Source: SZAS-79 sp964599095
GTDB taxonomy: Bacteria; Pseudomonadota; Gammaproteobacteria; Burkholderiales; SG8-39
Assembly (NCBI GenBank): GCA_964599095.1
Contig: CAZREB010000003.1
Span: forward strand, 248,001-312,000
Reading direction: 5' to 3'
DNA: 64,000 nt
Position numbers and translations under genes: made by a program. Within the stretch, counting starts at the first letter, position 1. Each line of letters starts with the position of its first letter. The notes under the pieces were generated by a model, which was not told the DNA's origin, ran no database searches, and was given only the letters and a program-made list of their open reading frames with translations. This document shows, piece by piece, positions 7,993 to 15,351 of this stretch.

Positions 7993-8471
7993 GTCTGCTC
8001 CGCGTCGCGGATCACCCTGAAAATCTCACGGAAGGCCTTCGGCGGCCGTCCCTCGGCCGTTTCCCTGCGCGCATTTCGGATCAGGTTGCGCAGCGCCTGC
8101 AGGTCGACGCCCGGGTGCTTCTGCGCAAACTCGGTCAGCGCGGCGTCGTCCGCGATCAGCCGCTCGCGTGTGCGCTCCAGCGCATGCTGGCGGGCCACCT
8201 CCGCCTTCGACACCCCGTTCCAGGCGTCCAGCCGTTCCCGGATCGGCGCCGGGTCGATGTTGCGCATCAGCTTGCCGATGTATTGCATCTGGCGGCGGCG
8301 CCCTTCGTGCGCCGTGATGCGCTGCGCCTCGCGCACCGCCTCGGCGAGGCTCTCGGGCAACTGGAGCGATTCGAGCCTTTCGCGCGAAAGGTCCACCAGT
8401 TCGACGCCGAGCTTCTGCAATGCGTGGCTTTGCGCCTTTTTCCGCGTTTTGCTGAGGGTTTCCTCTTCCAT
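7989..8471 (-). CDS. darP: Ribosome-associated protein DarP/YjgA (DUF615)
   Basis: A 160-residue highly charged helical protein, starting at the ATG complementary to 8469-8471 (MEEETLSKTRKKAQSHALQKLG). The family hallmarks are all visible: 'SHALQKLGVELVDLS', 'EAVREAQRITAHEGRRRQMQYIGKLMR' and the C-terminal 'LRNLIRNARRE...PKAFREIFRVIRD'. DarP (YjgA) is a late 50S ribosomal assembly factor in proteobacteria. The frame continues upstream antisense to pmbA, but the conserved protein begins here. Upstream it is divergent from pmbA with only 21 bp between the start codons, a typical darP-pmbA arrangement. Its stop overlaps the mog start. Confidence 0.92.
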   Translation of the reverse strand: MEEETLSKTRKKAQSHALQKLGVELVDLSRERLESLQLPESLAEAVREAQRITAHEGRRRQMQYIGKLMRNIDPAPIRERLDAWNGVSKAEVARQHALERTRERLIADDAALTEFAQKHPGVDLQALRNLIRNARRETAEGRPPKAFREIFRVIRDAEQT

Positions 8472-8492
8472 TGGGCAGTATGATAGCGCGCT

Positions 8493-9848
8493 ATGAAAAT
8501 CGACGACCGTTTCACCTACAGCGAAACCCAGTTGCGCGAGTTCGCGCAGGCCATCCTCGACCACGCGCGCGCGCTTGGCGCCTCGGGTTGCGAGTGCGAC
8601 GTTTCGGAGGGTTTCGGCCTCTCGGTCACGGTGCGCAAGGGCAACATCGACACGCTGGAACACAATCGCGACAAGGGCATCGGCGTCTCGGTCCATTTCG
8701 GCGAGCGCCCGAACGTCAAGCGCGGGCATGCGAGCACGTCGGACTTCTCGCCGGCCGCGCTGCGCCAGACCGTGGAGGCCGCCGTTGCGATCGCGCGCCA
8801 CACCGCCAAGGACGATTGCGCCGGCCTGCCGGACGCCGGCCTGCTGGCCCGCGACCTGCCCGACCTCGACCTGTATCACCCGTGGCACGTGACGCCCGAG
8901 GGCGCGATCGACATCGCCAAGCGCTGCGAGGCGGCCGCGTTCGCGCTTTCGCCGAAACTCAGGAACACCGAGGGCACTTCGGTTTCCGCGCAGCACTCGC
9001 AGTTCGTCTTCGCCAACAGCCTGGGGTTCATGGCCGGGTTCCCGACCTCGCGGCATTCGCTCGGTTGCTCGATGATCGCCGAGGAAAAAGGCCAGATGCA
9101 GCGCGACGACTGGTACAGCTCCTCGCGCGTGCCGGCCAGGGTCGCCGACCCGGAGGCGCTCGGCCGCTACGCCGGCGAGCGCGCGCTGGCCCGCCTGCGC
9201 GCGCGCAAGATCGACACGCGCCAGGCGCCCGTGTTGTTCGAGGCGCCGCTCGCCAGCGGGCTGATCGGCCATTTCGTGTCGGCCGTGAGCGGCGGGAGCC
9301 TCTATCGCAAGTCGAGCTTCCTCATCGACAGCCTCGGCAAGCAGGTGTTCTCGCCGGTGGTGTCGATCGAGGAGCGCCCGTTCGAGAAGCGGGGCATGGC
9401 CAGCTCGCCGTTCGACGAGGAGGGCGTCGCCGCCCTCCAGCGCAGCATCGTTCGGGACGGCGTGGTCGAGGGCTATTTCCTCGGCACCTACTCGGCCCGC
9501 AAGCTCGGGATGCAGACGACCGGCAGCGCCGGGGGCAACCACAACCTGGTCGTGCGGCCGGGCACGCTCGATTTCCGCGGGATGCTGAAGAAGCTCTATC
9601 GCGGCCTGCTGGTGACCGAGCTGCTCGGGCAGGGGATCAACCTGATCACCGGCGACTATTCGCGCGGCGCAGCCGGCTACTGGGTCGAGAACGGCGAGAT
9701 CCAGTACCCGGTGGAGGAGATCACGATCGCCGGCAACCTCGGCGAGATGTTCAAATCCATAGTCGCCGTGGGGAATGACACGCTGGTGCGCGGCTCGCGG
9801 GAGTCCGGGTCGATCCTGGTCGAGAACATGACCATCGCGGGGAACTGA
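8493..9848 (+). CDS. pmbA: TldE/PmbA metalloprotease subunit
   Basis: A 451-residue protein of the TldD/PmbA family. PmbA (TldE) forms a heterodimeric peptidase with TldD that processes modified peptides such as microcins and degrades the CcdA antitoxin. The family pattern is present throughout: the N-terminal 'GASGCECDVSEGFGLSVTVRKGNIDTLEHNRDKG', the middle 'FANSLGFMAGFPTSRHSLGCSMI', and the C-terminal 'GNHNLVVRPGTLDFRGMLKKL', 'TELLGQGINLITGDYSRGAAGYWVENG' and 'NMTIAGN'. The metal-binding HExxxH belongs to TldD and is absent here, as expected for PmbA. Length is normal. The gene is divergent from darP and followed by a strong hairpin. Confidence 0.93.
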   Translation: MKIDDRFTYSETQLREFAQAILDHARALGASGCECDVSEGFGLSVTVRKGNIDTLEHNRDKGIGVSVHFGERPNVKRGHASTSDFSPAALRQTVEAAVAIARHTAKDDCAGLPDAGLLARDLPDLDLYHPWHVTPEGAIDIAKRCEAAAFALSPKLRNTEGTSVSAQHSQFVFANSLGFMAGFPTSRHSLGCSMIAEEKGQMQRDDWYSSSRVPARVADPEALGRYAGERALARLRARKIDTRQAPVLFEAPLASGLIGHFVSAVSGGSLYRKSSFLIDSLGKQVFSPVVSIEERPFEKRGMASSPFDEEGVAALQRSIVRDGVVEGYFLGTYSARKLGMQTTGSAGGNHNLVVRPGTLDFRGMLKKLYRGLLVTELLGQGINLITGDYSRGAAGYWVENGEIQYPVEEITIAGNLGEMFKSIVAVGNDTLVRGSRESGSILVENMTIAGN

Positions 9849-9852
9849 GGCA

Positions 9853-9878
9853 GCCGGCTTTCAAGCTTGCAAGCCGGC
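9853..9878. terminator. Palindromic hairpin downstream of pmbA
   Basis: GCCGGCTT (9853-9860) pairs perfectly with AAGCCGGC (9871-9878). The inner 10 bases hold a second palindrome, CAAGCTTG, so the whole 26-bp unit folds with a single mismatched pair. There is no U-tract, so it may be a structural 3' end rather than a classical intrinsic terminator. Confidence 0.55.
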
Positions 9879-9913
9879 CCGCGCGGCAAATGTTTCAAGT
9901 TCGTACATTTGCG

Positions 9914-9941
9914 GGAACACGCGTCGCGGCGGTTGGTCTAA
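9914..9941 (+). promoter_or_regulatory. Candidate ECF-sigma (RpoE-like) promoter
   Basis: GGAAC (9914-9918) and GTCTAA (9936-9941) are separated by 17 bp, matching the GGAAC / GTCTAA pattern of ECF/RpoE-class promoters. They lie 40 bp upstream of the 80-residue membrane protein gene, and a Shine-Dalgarno GGAG follows just before its ATG. This is a sequence match only. Confidence 0.5.
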
Positions 9942-9980
9942 GGTTCCGAAAAGGGGGGGCAATCCTTTTACGGAGTCCAT

Positions 9981-10223
9981 ATGCAAACCGCTGGGAAGTT
10001 CCGGGATGCCGATGACGACCCACCGCATCCCTTCGTCGGCCGCGCCGCGCTTGCGGCCATCGTGTTCACCATCGTGGCGATCCTGTGGGCCAAGGTCGAA
10101 TTCCTCGGCACGCACGACATCGAGCGCACGCTGACCGAGGAGGAAGCCACGCTGGCGCAGGTCTGCATCGACCGCCTGGAGGCGGTGGCCTTCAACCGCT
10201 GGGCGACCGGGTTTTCGCAGTAG
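9981..10223 (+). CDS. Small single-pass membrane protein
   Basis: An 80-residue protein with one predicted transmembrane segment (about residues 22-38, 'AALAAIVFTIVAILWAKVE'), an acidic N-terminus ('DADDDPPHPF') and a soluble C-terminal tail with one Cys. The ATG follows 'ACGGAGTCCAT', a good ribosome binding site. It is preceded by an ECF-like promoter and is convergent with coxG. No family is recognised. The promoter type and size suggest an envelope- or stress-related role, but that is speculation. Confidence 0.65.
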   Translation: MQTAGKFRDADDDPPHPFVGRAALAAIVFTIVAILWAKVEFLGTHDIERTLTEEEATLAQVCIDRLEAVAFNRWATGFSQ

Positions 10224-10247
10224 CCGGGCCGCCGGACAGGGCGCCGG

Positions 10248-10868
10248 CTAGAACAGCGAGAACAGCGCCACGATGAAGACCACGAGGGCGCCGGCCGCCA
10301 GCCAGCGCAGTGTGGCGTCGTCGACCTTGGGCTTGTCCGGGTCGTCGGCCACCGGCTCGGGGAGGTGCTCATCGCCGTGCTCTTCGCCGTGCGCGTCCTT
10401 GCCGTGCGCCGCTTCGGGTGCCGGATAGAGGCTCGCGACCTTGGCATTGAACGCGTTGAAGAATTCCTCGGACAGCTTCTTGGCCGCCGCATCCACCAGC
10501 CGCGAGCCGATCTGCGCAAGCTTGCCGCCGACGTTCGCCTTGACCTGGTAGATCAGCTTGGTGCCGCCCTCGGCCGGGGCCAGCTGCACCTGCGCGCCGC
10601 CCTTGCCGAACCCGGCCACGCCGCCTTGTCCCTCGAAGGCGATCGAGTAGGAGTTCGGCGGGTTCAGGTCCGAGAGCGCCAGCTTGCCCTTGAACTTGGC
10701 CGACACCGGCCCGATGCGCGCGGTCATCAGCACCACGTATTGGTTCTCGCCGCTCTTCTCGATCGACTCGCAGCCCGGGACGCAGGCCTTGAGGATCTCG
10801 GGGTCGTTCAGCGCATCCCAGGTCTGGGCCTGCGTGGCCGGGATCAACTGCTCGCCGGACATTTCCAT
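10248..10868 (-). CDS. coxG: CoxG-like SRPBCC protein with C-terminal membrane anchor
   Basis: A 206-residue protein. Residues 1-150 form a CoxG/SRPBCC domain ('MSGEQLIPATQAQTWDALNDPEILKACVPGCESIEK', 'GQGGVAGFGKGGAQVQLAP'), followed by a His/Glu/Asp-rich linker and one C-terminal transmembrane helix ('WLAAGALVVFIVALFSLF'). In carboxydotrophs, CoxG anchors CO dehydrogenase to the membrane. It is the last gene of a minus-strand operon with coxE (12 bp upstream) and coxD. A second, anchorless CoxG homologue lies at 21160-21621. The role here is likely membrane recruitment of the nearby molybdenum hydroxylase. Confidence 0.85.
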   Translation of the reverse strand: MEMSGEQLIPATQAQTWDALNDPEILKACVPGCESIEKSGENQYVVLMTARIGPVSAKFKGKLALSDLNPPNSYSIAFEGQGGVAGFGKGGAQVQLAPAEGGTKLIYQVKANVGGKLAQIGSRLVDAAAKKLSEEFFNAFNAKVASLYPAPEAAHGKDAHGEEHGDEHLPEPVADDPDKPKVDDATLRWLAAGALVVFIVALFSLF

Positions 10869-10880
10869 TGCGGCTTCCTC

Positions 10881-12134
10881 TCAGTGTATGTGGTGCTGCC
10901 GGGCCGACGGGTGCGTCACCGCGCGCGGGGCCTTGGGGTTTGCGTCCCGCCTCGGCGGTTCGCCCATGATGCGGCCCAGGTCGATCAGGCTCTTCAGATT
11001 ATGCACCGGCAGGAACCGGTCGACGTACGGCAGCATCGCGCGCACGCCGGCCGGCTTGGCCTCGAACTTCTCGTATCTCAGCAGCGGGTTCATCCAGATG
11101 ATGTACCGGCAGCCCATGCGCAGGCGCTCCATCTCCTCGGACAGGCCTTCGCCGGCCTCACGGTCCAGGCCGTCGGTGACCAGCAGGAGGCACGCGTTCT
11201 GCCCGAGCACCCGGCGGCCCCAGCGGAAGTTGAACTCGTGCAGGCAGGTGCCGATGCGCGTGCCGCCGGACCAGTCCTTGATCGCGTCGGCCACCCGGGT
11301 CATTGCCACGTCGACGTCGCGGTGCTTGAGCTGGCGGGTCACGTTGGTCAGGCGGGTGCCGAACACGAACACGCTCACGCGGTCGCGGTCGTTGGTGATC
11401 GCATGCAGGAAATGCAGGAACATCCGCGCGTAGGGGTTCATCGAGCCGGAGATGTCGCACAGGACCACCAGCGGCGGGTGCAGCGTCTTGGGTGCGGTGC
11501 GCACCAGCGGGATCATCGCGCTGCCCTCGCGCATCGAGGCGCGCAGCGTCGCGCGCAGGTCTACGCGGGCGCCGCGCGATTCCGGCTCGTGGCGGCGGGT
11601 GCGCACCTCGGGCAGCGGCAGCCGCAGTTGGGCGAGCATCTTCTTCGCGTCGGCGAGTTCGGCGGCGGTCATCGTGTCGAAGTCCATGCGCTGCAGGACT
11701 TCGCGCGAGGAGAACGTGAGCTTCGCGTCCAGTTCGATCTTCTGTTCGGGCTGCTGCTCTTCCTCGGGCTTTTTCTGGTTGAAGAGCGCGTCGGTCAGCC
11801 GCTGGCTCTGCTCCTGCTCCTCGCGCCCGGTCTTGCCGTAGGTCGCCGGCAGCAGCGCCTGCATCATCTTCTCGAGCAGCTTGGGGTCGCGCCAGAAGAT
11901 CTCGAAGGCCTGGTTGAAGATCGGGCGTTGCTCCTCCCGCGACAGGAAGATCGCCGACATCGTCCAGTAGAAATCGTCGCGCCGCGCGGTGCCGGCCAGC
12001 TCGATCGCGCGCATGCAGTCGATCACCCGGTCCGGCCCGACGCGCAGCCCGGCGCCGCGCAGGATGCGGGCGAAGTGCATCACGTTCTCGGCGAGCTTGC
12101 CTCGGCCGGGCGTCGATTCCGGGATCAGCAGCAT
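10881..12134 (-). CDS. coxE: CoxE-like VWA-domain protein
   Basis: A 417-residue protein with a C-terminal von Willebrand A domain. The MIDAS motif D-x-S-x-S is 'CDISGSM' (Asp227), followed by 'GGTRIGTCLHEFN' and 'LVTDGLDREAGE'. The N-terminal part is a charged helical region with a Glu/Gln-rich stretch ('EEEQQPEQK'). CoxE acts with the AAA+ ATPase CoxD to mature the Mo/Cu active site of CO dehydrogenase. MoxR-VWA pairs serve as metallochaperone or remodelling systems more widely. It lies 22 bp after the ATPase gene and 12 bp before coxG. The protein ends in a His-rich tail 'SARQHHIH', a possible metal-binding feature. Confidence 0.85.
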   Translation of the reverse strand: MLLIPESTPGRGKLAENVMHFARILRGAGLRVGPDRVIDCMRAIELAGTARRDDFYWTMSAIFLSREEQRPIFNQAFEIFWRDPKLLEKMMQALLPATYGKTGREEQEQSQRLTDALFNQKKPEEEQQPEQKIELDAKLTFSSREVLQRMDFDTMTAAELADAKKMLAQLRLPLPEVRTRRHEPESRGARVDLRATLRASMREGSAMIPLVRTAPKTLHPPLVVLCDISGSMNPYARMFLHFLHAITNDRDRVSVFVFGTRLTNVTRQLKHRDVDVAMTRVADAIKDWSGGTRIGTCLHEFNFRWGRRVLGQNACLLLVTDGLDREAGEGLSEEMERLRMGCRYIIWMNPLLRYEKFEAKPAGVRAMLPYVDRFLPVHNLKSLIDLGRIMGEPPRRDANPKAPRAVTHPSARQHHIH

Positions 12135-12156
12135 GGCGGGCGGACCGCGGCTTTGC

Positions 12157-13068
12157 TCAGGCGGCCGCGGCGGACTGGGCTTCGGCGGTCAGGCGCGCGG
12201 CTTCGTCGCCCGCGATCCGCTCGATGTCGTCCTGGTACTTGAGCAGCACGCCGAGCGTGTCGTTGACCGTCTGCGGGTCGAGCGCGATCTTGTCGAGCGC
12301 CACGAGGGCGTTCGCCCAGTCGATCGTCTCGGCCACGCCGGGCAGCTTGAAGAGATCCACGGTGCGCAGGCGCTGGACGAAGTTGACGATCTCGCGCGAC
12401 AGGTTCTCGGCCGCCTTCGGCGCCTTGCGGCGCAGGATGTCGAGCTCGCGGGCCGCGTCCGGGTAGTCGACCCAGTGATACAGGCAGCGGCGCTTGACCG
12501 CGTCGTGGATCTCGCGCGTGCGGTTCGACGTGATCACCACGATCGGCGGTTCGGTCGCCTTGAGCGTGCCGGTCTCGGGAATCGTGATCTGGAAATCCGA
12601 CAGCACCTCGAGCAGGTAGGCCTCGAAAGGCTCGTCCGTGCGGTCGAGCTCGTCGATCAGCAGCACCGGCGCCCTGCCCGCCGCGCCTTCGAGCGCTTTC
12701 GCCAGCGGCCGCTTGATCAGGAAGCGCTCGGAGAAGATGTCGGCCGCGAGCTTTTCCTTGGACTTCTCGCCGGCGGCTTCCGCCAGGCGGATCTCGATCA
12801 TCTGGCGCGAGTAATTCCACTCGTAGGCGGCCTGCGCGATGTCGAGGCCTTCGTAGCACTGCAGCCGGATCAGCTCGCGGCCGAGCGAGGCCGCGATCAC
12901 CTTGGCGATCTCGGTCTTGCCGACGCCGGCCTCGCCCTCGAGGAACAGCGGGCGCTTCATCGCCAGCGCGAGGAACACCGAGGTGGCGAGGCTGCGGTCG
13001 GCTACGTAGTCGGCCGAGGTCAGCAGCTTGAGGGTGTCGTCGATCGATGCGGGGGGCTTGGCGGCCAT
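12157..13068 (-). CDS. coxD: MoxR/CoxD-type AAA+ ATPase
   Basis: A 303-residue MoxR-family ATPase: Walker A 'GEAGVGKT' (residues 45-52), Walker B 'PVLLIDELDRTDE', sensor 1 'PIVVITSNRTREIHDA' and an arginine-finger region 'KRRCLYHWVDYP'. CoxD-type ATPases remodel the molybdenum hydroxylase active site together with CoxE. It is the first gene of the minus-strand coxD-coxE-coxG operon. Its promoter must lie in 13069-13296, shared with the divergent Phd/PIN genes. The structural genes it probably serves begin at 13994 on the other strand. Confidence 0.87.
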   Translation of the reverse strand: MAAKPPASIDDTLKLLTSADYVADRSLATSVFLALAMKRPLFLEGEAGVGKTEIAKVIAASLGRELIRLQCYEGLDIAQAAYEWNYSRQMIEIRLAEAAGEKSKEKLAADIFSERFLIKRPLAKALEGAAGRAPVLLIDELDRTDEPFEAYLLEVLSDFQITIPETGTLKATEPPIVVITSNRTREIHDAVKRRCLYHWVDYPDAARELDILRRKAPKAAENLSREIVNFVQRLRTVDLFKLPGVAETIDWANALVALDKIALDPQTVNDTLGVLLKYQDDIERIAGDEAARLTAEAQSAAAA

Positions 13069-13253
13069 GGGCGTTGGTGTATGGAAAGTCCTGGAAGGTA
13101 GGTATTTTCGGGCATTTCGGCGGGCGAGGCCAGAAGCTTGCGATGCTTTCGTTCCGCTGTGTCAGGACGGTGGTCGGTGGCGATACTTGGATTTGCCCGA
13201 AATTAGTATAGCGAGGCCATTGCCCGATCCATTTCGCTTGTGCCGCCGAGGTT

Positions 13254-13270
13254 GGTCATATAAGATGACC
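13254..13270. promoter_or_regulatory. Palindromic operator overlapping -10 box of the Phd/PIN operon
   Basis: The perfect 6-bp inverted repeat GGTCATATAAGATGACC has a 5-bp centre. It contains a -10-like TATAAG (13259-13264) and lies 26 bp before the GTG of the antitoxin gene. This position is typical of autoregulatory operators bound by Phd/YefM-type antitoxins. The rest of the 228-bp gap 13069-13296 shows no ORF. Confidence 0.65.
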
Positions 13271-13296
13271 AGGTTGATTGCGAGAGGAATCCAGCC

Positions 13297-13524
13297 GTGT
13301 CCAAATTCAACATCGCCGAAGCCAAGACCCGCTTTTCCGAGTTGGTGCAGAAAGCCATGCTCGGTGAAGAGGTCATCATCGCCAAAGACAACAAGCCGGT
13401 GCTCAAGCTGGTGCCCCTGGACAAGCCGGCGAAGCCCCGGAAGGCAGGATCCGGCAAGGGCCAGGTTCTCCACATCGCGCCGGATTTCGACGCCACGCCG
13501 GAGGTGTTCAAGGACTACGTTTGA
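13297..13524 (+). CDS. Phd/YefM-family antitoxin
   Basis: A 75-residue protein starting at GTG 13297. The N-terminal 'FNIAEAKTRFSELVQKAMLGEEVIIAKDNKPVLKLVPL' is the standard Phd/YefM DNA-binding fold. The C-terminal 'HIAPDFDATPEVFKDYV' is the flexible toxin-binding tail typical of antitoxins paired with PIN toxins. The stop overlaps the start of the toxin gene by one base (TGATG). The palindrome at 13254-13270 is its likely operator. The pair separates the two halves of the Cox locus. Confidence 0.88.
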   Translation: MSKFNIAEAKTRFSELVQKAMLGEEVIIAKDNKPVLKLVPLDKPAKPRKAGSGKGQVLHIAPDFDATPEVFKDYV

Positions 13525-13910
13525 TGCGTGTGCTCCTCGACACGCATGTATTTCTCTGGTGGGTGGAAGGCGACCGCACATTGCCTGCCAGAGCGCGGGC
13601 AGTCGTCGCGAACCGGGACAACGAATGCCTCCTCAGTGTGGCCAGTGCCTGGGAGATGGCGATCAAGGCGGGCCTGGGAAAGCTCAAGCTCTCCCTGCCG
13701 GTGACGCGCTTCGTCGTAGAGAACGTCGCGGCGAACGGTTTTCGCATGCTGGAGATCGGCGTGGCTCATGCGGGGCGGGTCGAAGCGCTCACTGCACACC
13801 ATGGCGACCCATTCGACCGCTTGCTCGTTGCACAGGCCCTCGAGGAAAAATTGCCGATCGTCAGCGCCGATCCGATTTTCGGGAAGTACGGCGTGAAGCG
13901 AATCTGGTGA
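13524..13910 (+). CDS. PIN-domain RNase toxin (VapC-like)
   Basis: A 128-residue PIN protein starting at ATG 13524. The acidic active-site residues are visible: 'MRVLLDTHVFLWW' (first Asp), 'SVASAWEMAIKAGLGKL' (Glu), and 'HHGDPFDRLLVAQALEE' with 'PIVSADPIF' (later Asp residues). This is the type usually paired with Phd-like antitoxins (PIN_Sll0205-like). It is predicted to be an Mg-dependent ribonuclease. The gene overlaps the antitoxin stop by one base. It is followed after 83 bp by the FAD subunit gene of the molybdenum hydroxylase. Confidence 0.88.
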   Translation: MRVLLDTHVFLWWVEGDRTLPARARAVVANRDNECLLSVASAWEMAIKAGLGKLKLSLPVTRFVVENVAANGFRMLEIGVAHAGRVEALTAHHGDPFDRLLVAQALEEKLPIVSADPIFGKYGVKRIW

Positions 13911-13993
13911 GCGATCAAGTCCGGGGTGTGTTCGGCCGCTGAATCTGCGGAACGACCCTCCCCGGTTCCCGGATTGCAGTGCATCATTCGGGC

Positions 13994-14863
13994 ATGAAAG
14001 CCGCCCCATTCGAATACATCCGGCCCGCGTCGCTCGCCGACGCTTGCGCCCTCCTGCAAGAACACGGCCCGGACGCCAAGCTGATCGCCGGCGGGCAGAG
14101 CCTGGTGCCGATGATGGCGATGCGCCTCGCCCGGCCCGCAGTGCTGGTGGATATCAACCGGCTGGAGGAACTGAAGGCGATCTCGATCGCGGACGACGCC
14201 TTCACGGTCGGCGCGGCGGTCCGCCAGTGCGTCATCGAGCGTGATTCCGGCGCGCGGACGAACCTGCCGCTGCTCGGCAAGGCCCTGCGGTGGGTCGGCC
14301 ACGTGCAGACGCGAAATCGCGGCACGGTCGGCGGCTCGATCGTGCATGCGGATCCTTCGGCCGAGATCCCGCTGGTGGCCTGCGTGCTCGACGCGACCCT
14401 GGTGCTCAGGGACTCTTCGGATTCCACTGAAGTGCAGGCACGCGAGTTCTTCTTCGCCCCGATGGTCACCGCGATCGCTCCCGAGCAGTGCCTGGCCGAG
14501 ATCCGCTTCCCGACCTGGGGCGAGGCGCGCGTCGGGTGTGCTTTCGAGGAGGTTGCAATCCGGCACGGCGATTTCGCCCTGGTCTCCGCTTGCGCGCAGG
14601 TGGCCCTCGATGCAGAAGGCAAGTGCATCCGCGCCGCCCTCGGCATCGGGGGCGCCTCGCCTTTCCCGCACGCTTTGCCGGAGGTCGGCGAGATGCTGGC
14701 CGGCAGAAAGCTCGACGAGGGAACCATCGTTGAAGCCGCCGACCTCGCGGCCAGCCTGATCGATCCCGACGGCGACCTGCATGCGACCGCCGATTACCGG
14801 AGGCATCTCGCGCGGGTGACGGCAGCACGGACGCTCGCCGCCGCCGTGGAGGACGCAAAATGA
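13994..14863 (+). CDS. FAD-binding (medium) subunit of xanthine-oxidase-family hydroxylase, CoxM-like
   Basis: A 289-residue FAD subunit starting at ATG 13994 (MKAAPFEYIRPASLADACALL). The FAD-binding loops are 'LIAGGQSLVPMMAMRLARPAVLVDINR' and 'RNRGTVGGSIVHADPSAEIPLVA', as in CoxM and other molybdenum hydroxylase medium subunits. The C-terminal CO_deh_flav_C domain is present. Its stop overlaps the small-subunit start (ATGA), so the genes are coupled. It passes electrons from the 2Fe-2S subunit to FAD and then to an acceptor. The substrate is set by the large subunit. Confidence 0.9.
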   Translation: MKAAPFEYIRPASLADACALLQEHGPDAKLIAGGQSLVPMMAMRLARPAVLVDINRLEELKAISIADDAFTVGAAVRQCVIERDSGARTNLPLLGKALRWVGHVQTRNRGTVGGSIVHADPSAEIPLVACVLDATLVLRDSSDSTEVQAREFFFAPMVTAIAPEQCLAEIRFPTWGEARVGCAFEEVAIRHGDFALVSACAQVALDAEGKCIRAALGIGGASPFPHALPEVGEMLAGRKLDEGTIVEAADLAASLIDPDGDLHATADYRRHLARVTAARTLAAAVEDAK

Positions 14864-15351
14864 GCGAACGCCTCTACAAGATCGGCCTCCGGGTCAACGG
14901 CGAAGCGGTCGAGGCCGAAGTCCCGTCGCGCCAGACGCTGGTCGACTTCCTGCGCGACACGCTTCGGCTGACCGGCACGCACGTCGGCTGCGAGCACGGC
15001 ATCTGCGGCGCGTGCTCTATCCTGCTCGACGGCGAGCCGGTGCGCTCGTGCCTGATGTACGCGGTGCAGGCCGAAGGCTGTTCGGTCACGACGATCGAAG
15101 GGCTCGCCGAGCCCGACGGCACGCCGGGCGCGCTGCAGGACGCCTTCTGCGAGAAGCACGCGATGCAATGCGGCTACTGCACGCCGGCGATGATCGTCGC
15201 TTCGCATGCGCTGCTCGAATCGAACCCGGCGCCGAGCGAGGCCGAGATCCGCGATGCGATCGGCGGCAACCTGTGCCGTTGCACCGGCTACAAGCAGATC
15301 GTCGAGGCCGTCCAGCTTGCGGCCGAGACCCTCGCGAAGGGCGCCAAATGA
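14860..15351 (+). CDS. 2Fe-2S (small) subunit of xanthine-oxidase-family hydroxylase, CoxS-like
   Basis: A 163-residue iron-sulfur subunit. The plant-ferredoxin-type cluster motif 'CEHGICGACSILLDGEPVRSC' and the second helical-domain cluster 'CGYCTPAM...CRCTGY' are both complete, so two [2Fe-2S] centres are expected. It starts inside the end of the FAD subunit gene (ATGA) and ends inside the start of the large-subunit gene (ATGA). This ordering (M-S-L) is the CO dehydrogenase-type gene order. Confidence 0.93.
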   Translation: MSERLYKIGLRVNGEAVEAEVPSRQTLVDFLRDTLRLTGTHVGCEHGICGACSILLDGEPVRSCLMYAVQAEGCSVTTIEGLAEPDGTPGALQDAFCEKHAMQCGYCTPAMIVASHALLESNPAPSEAEIRDAIGGNLCRCTGYKQIVEAVQLAAETLAKGAK

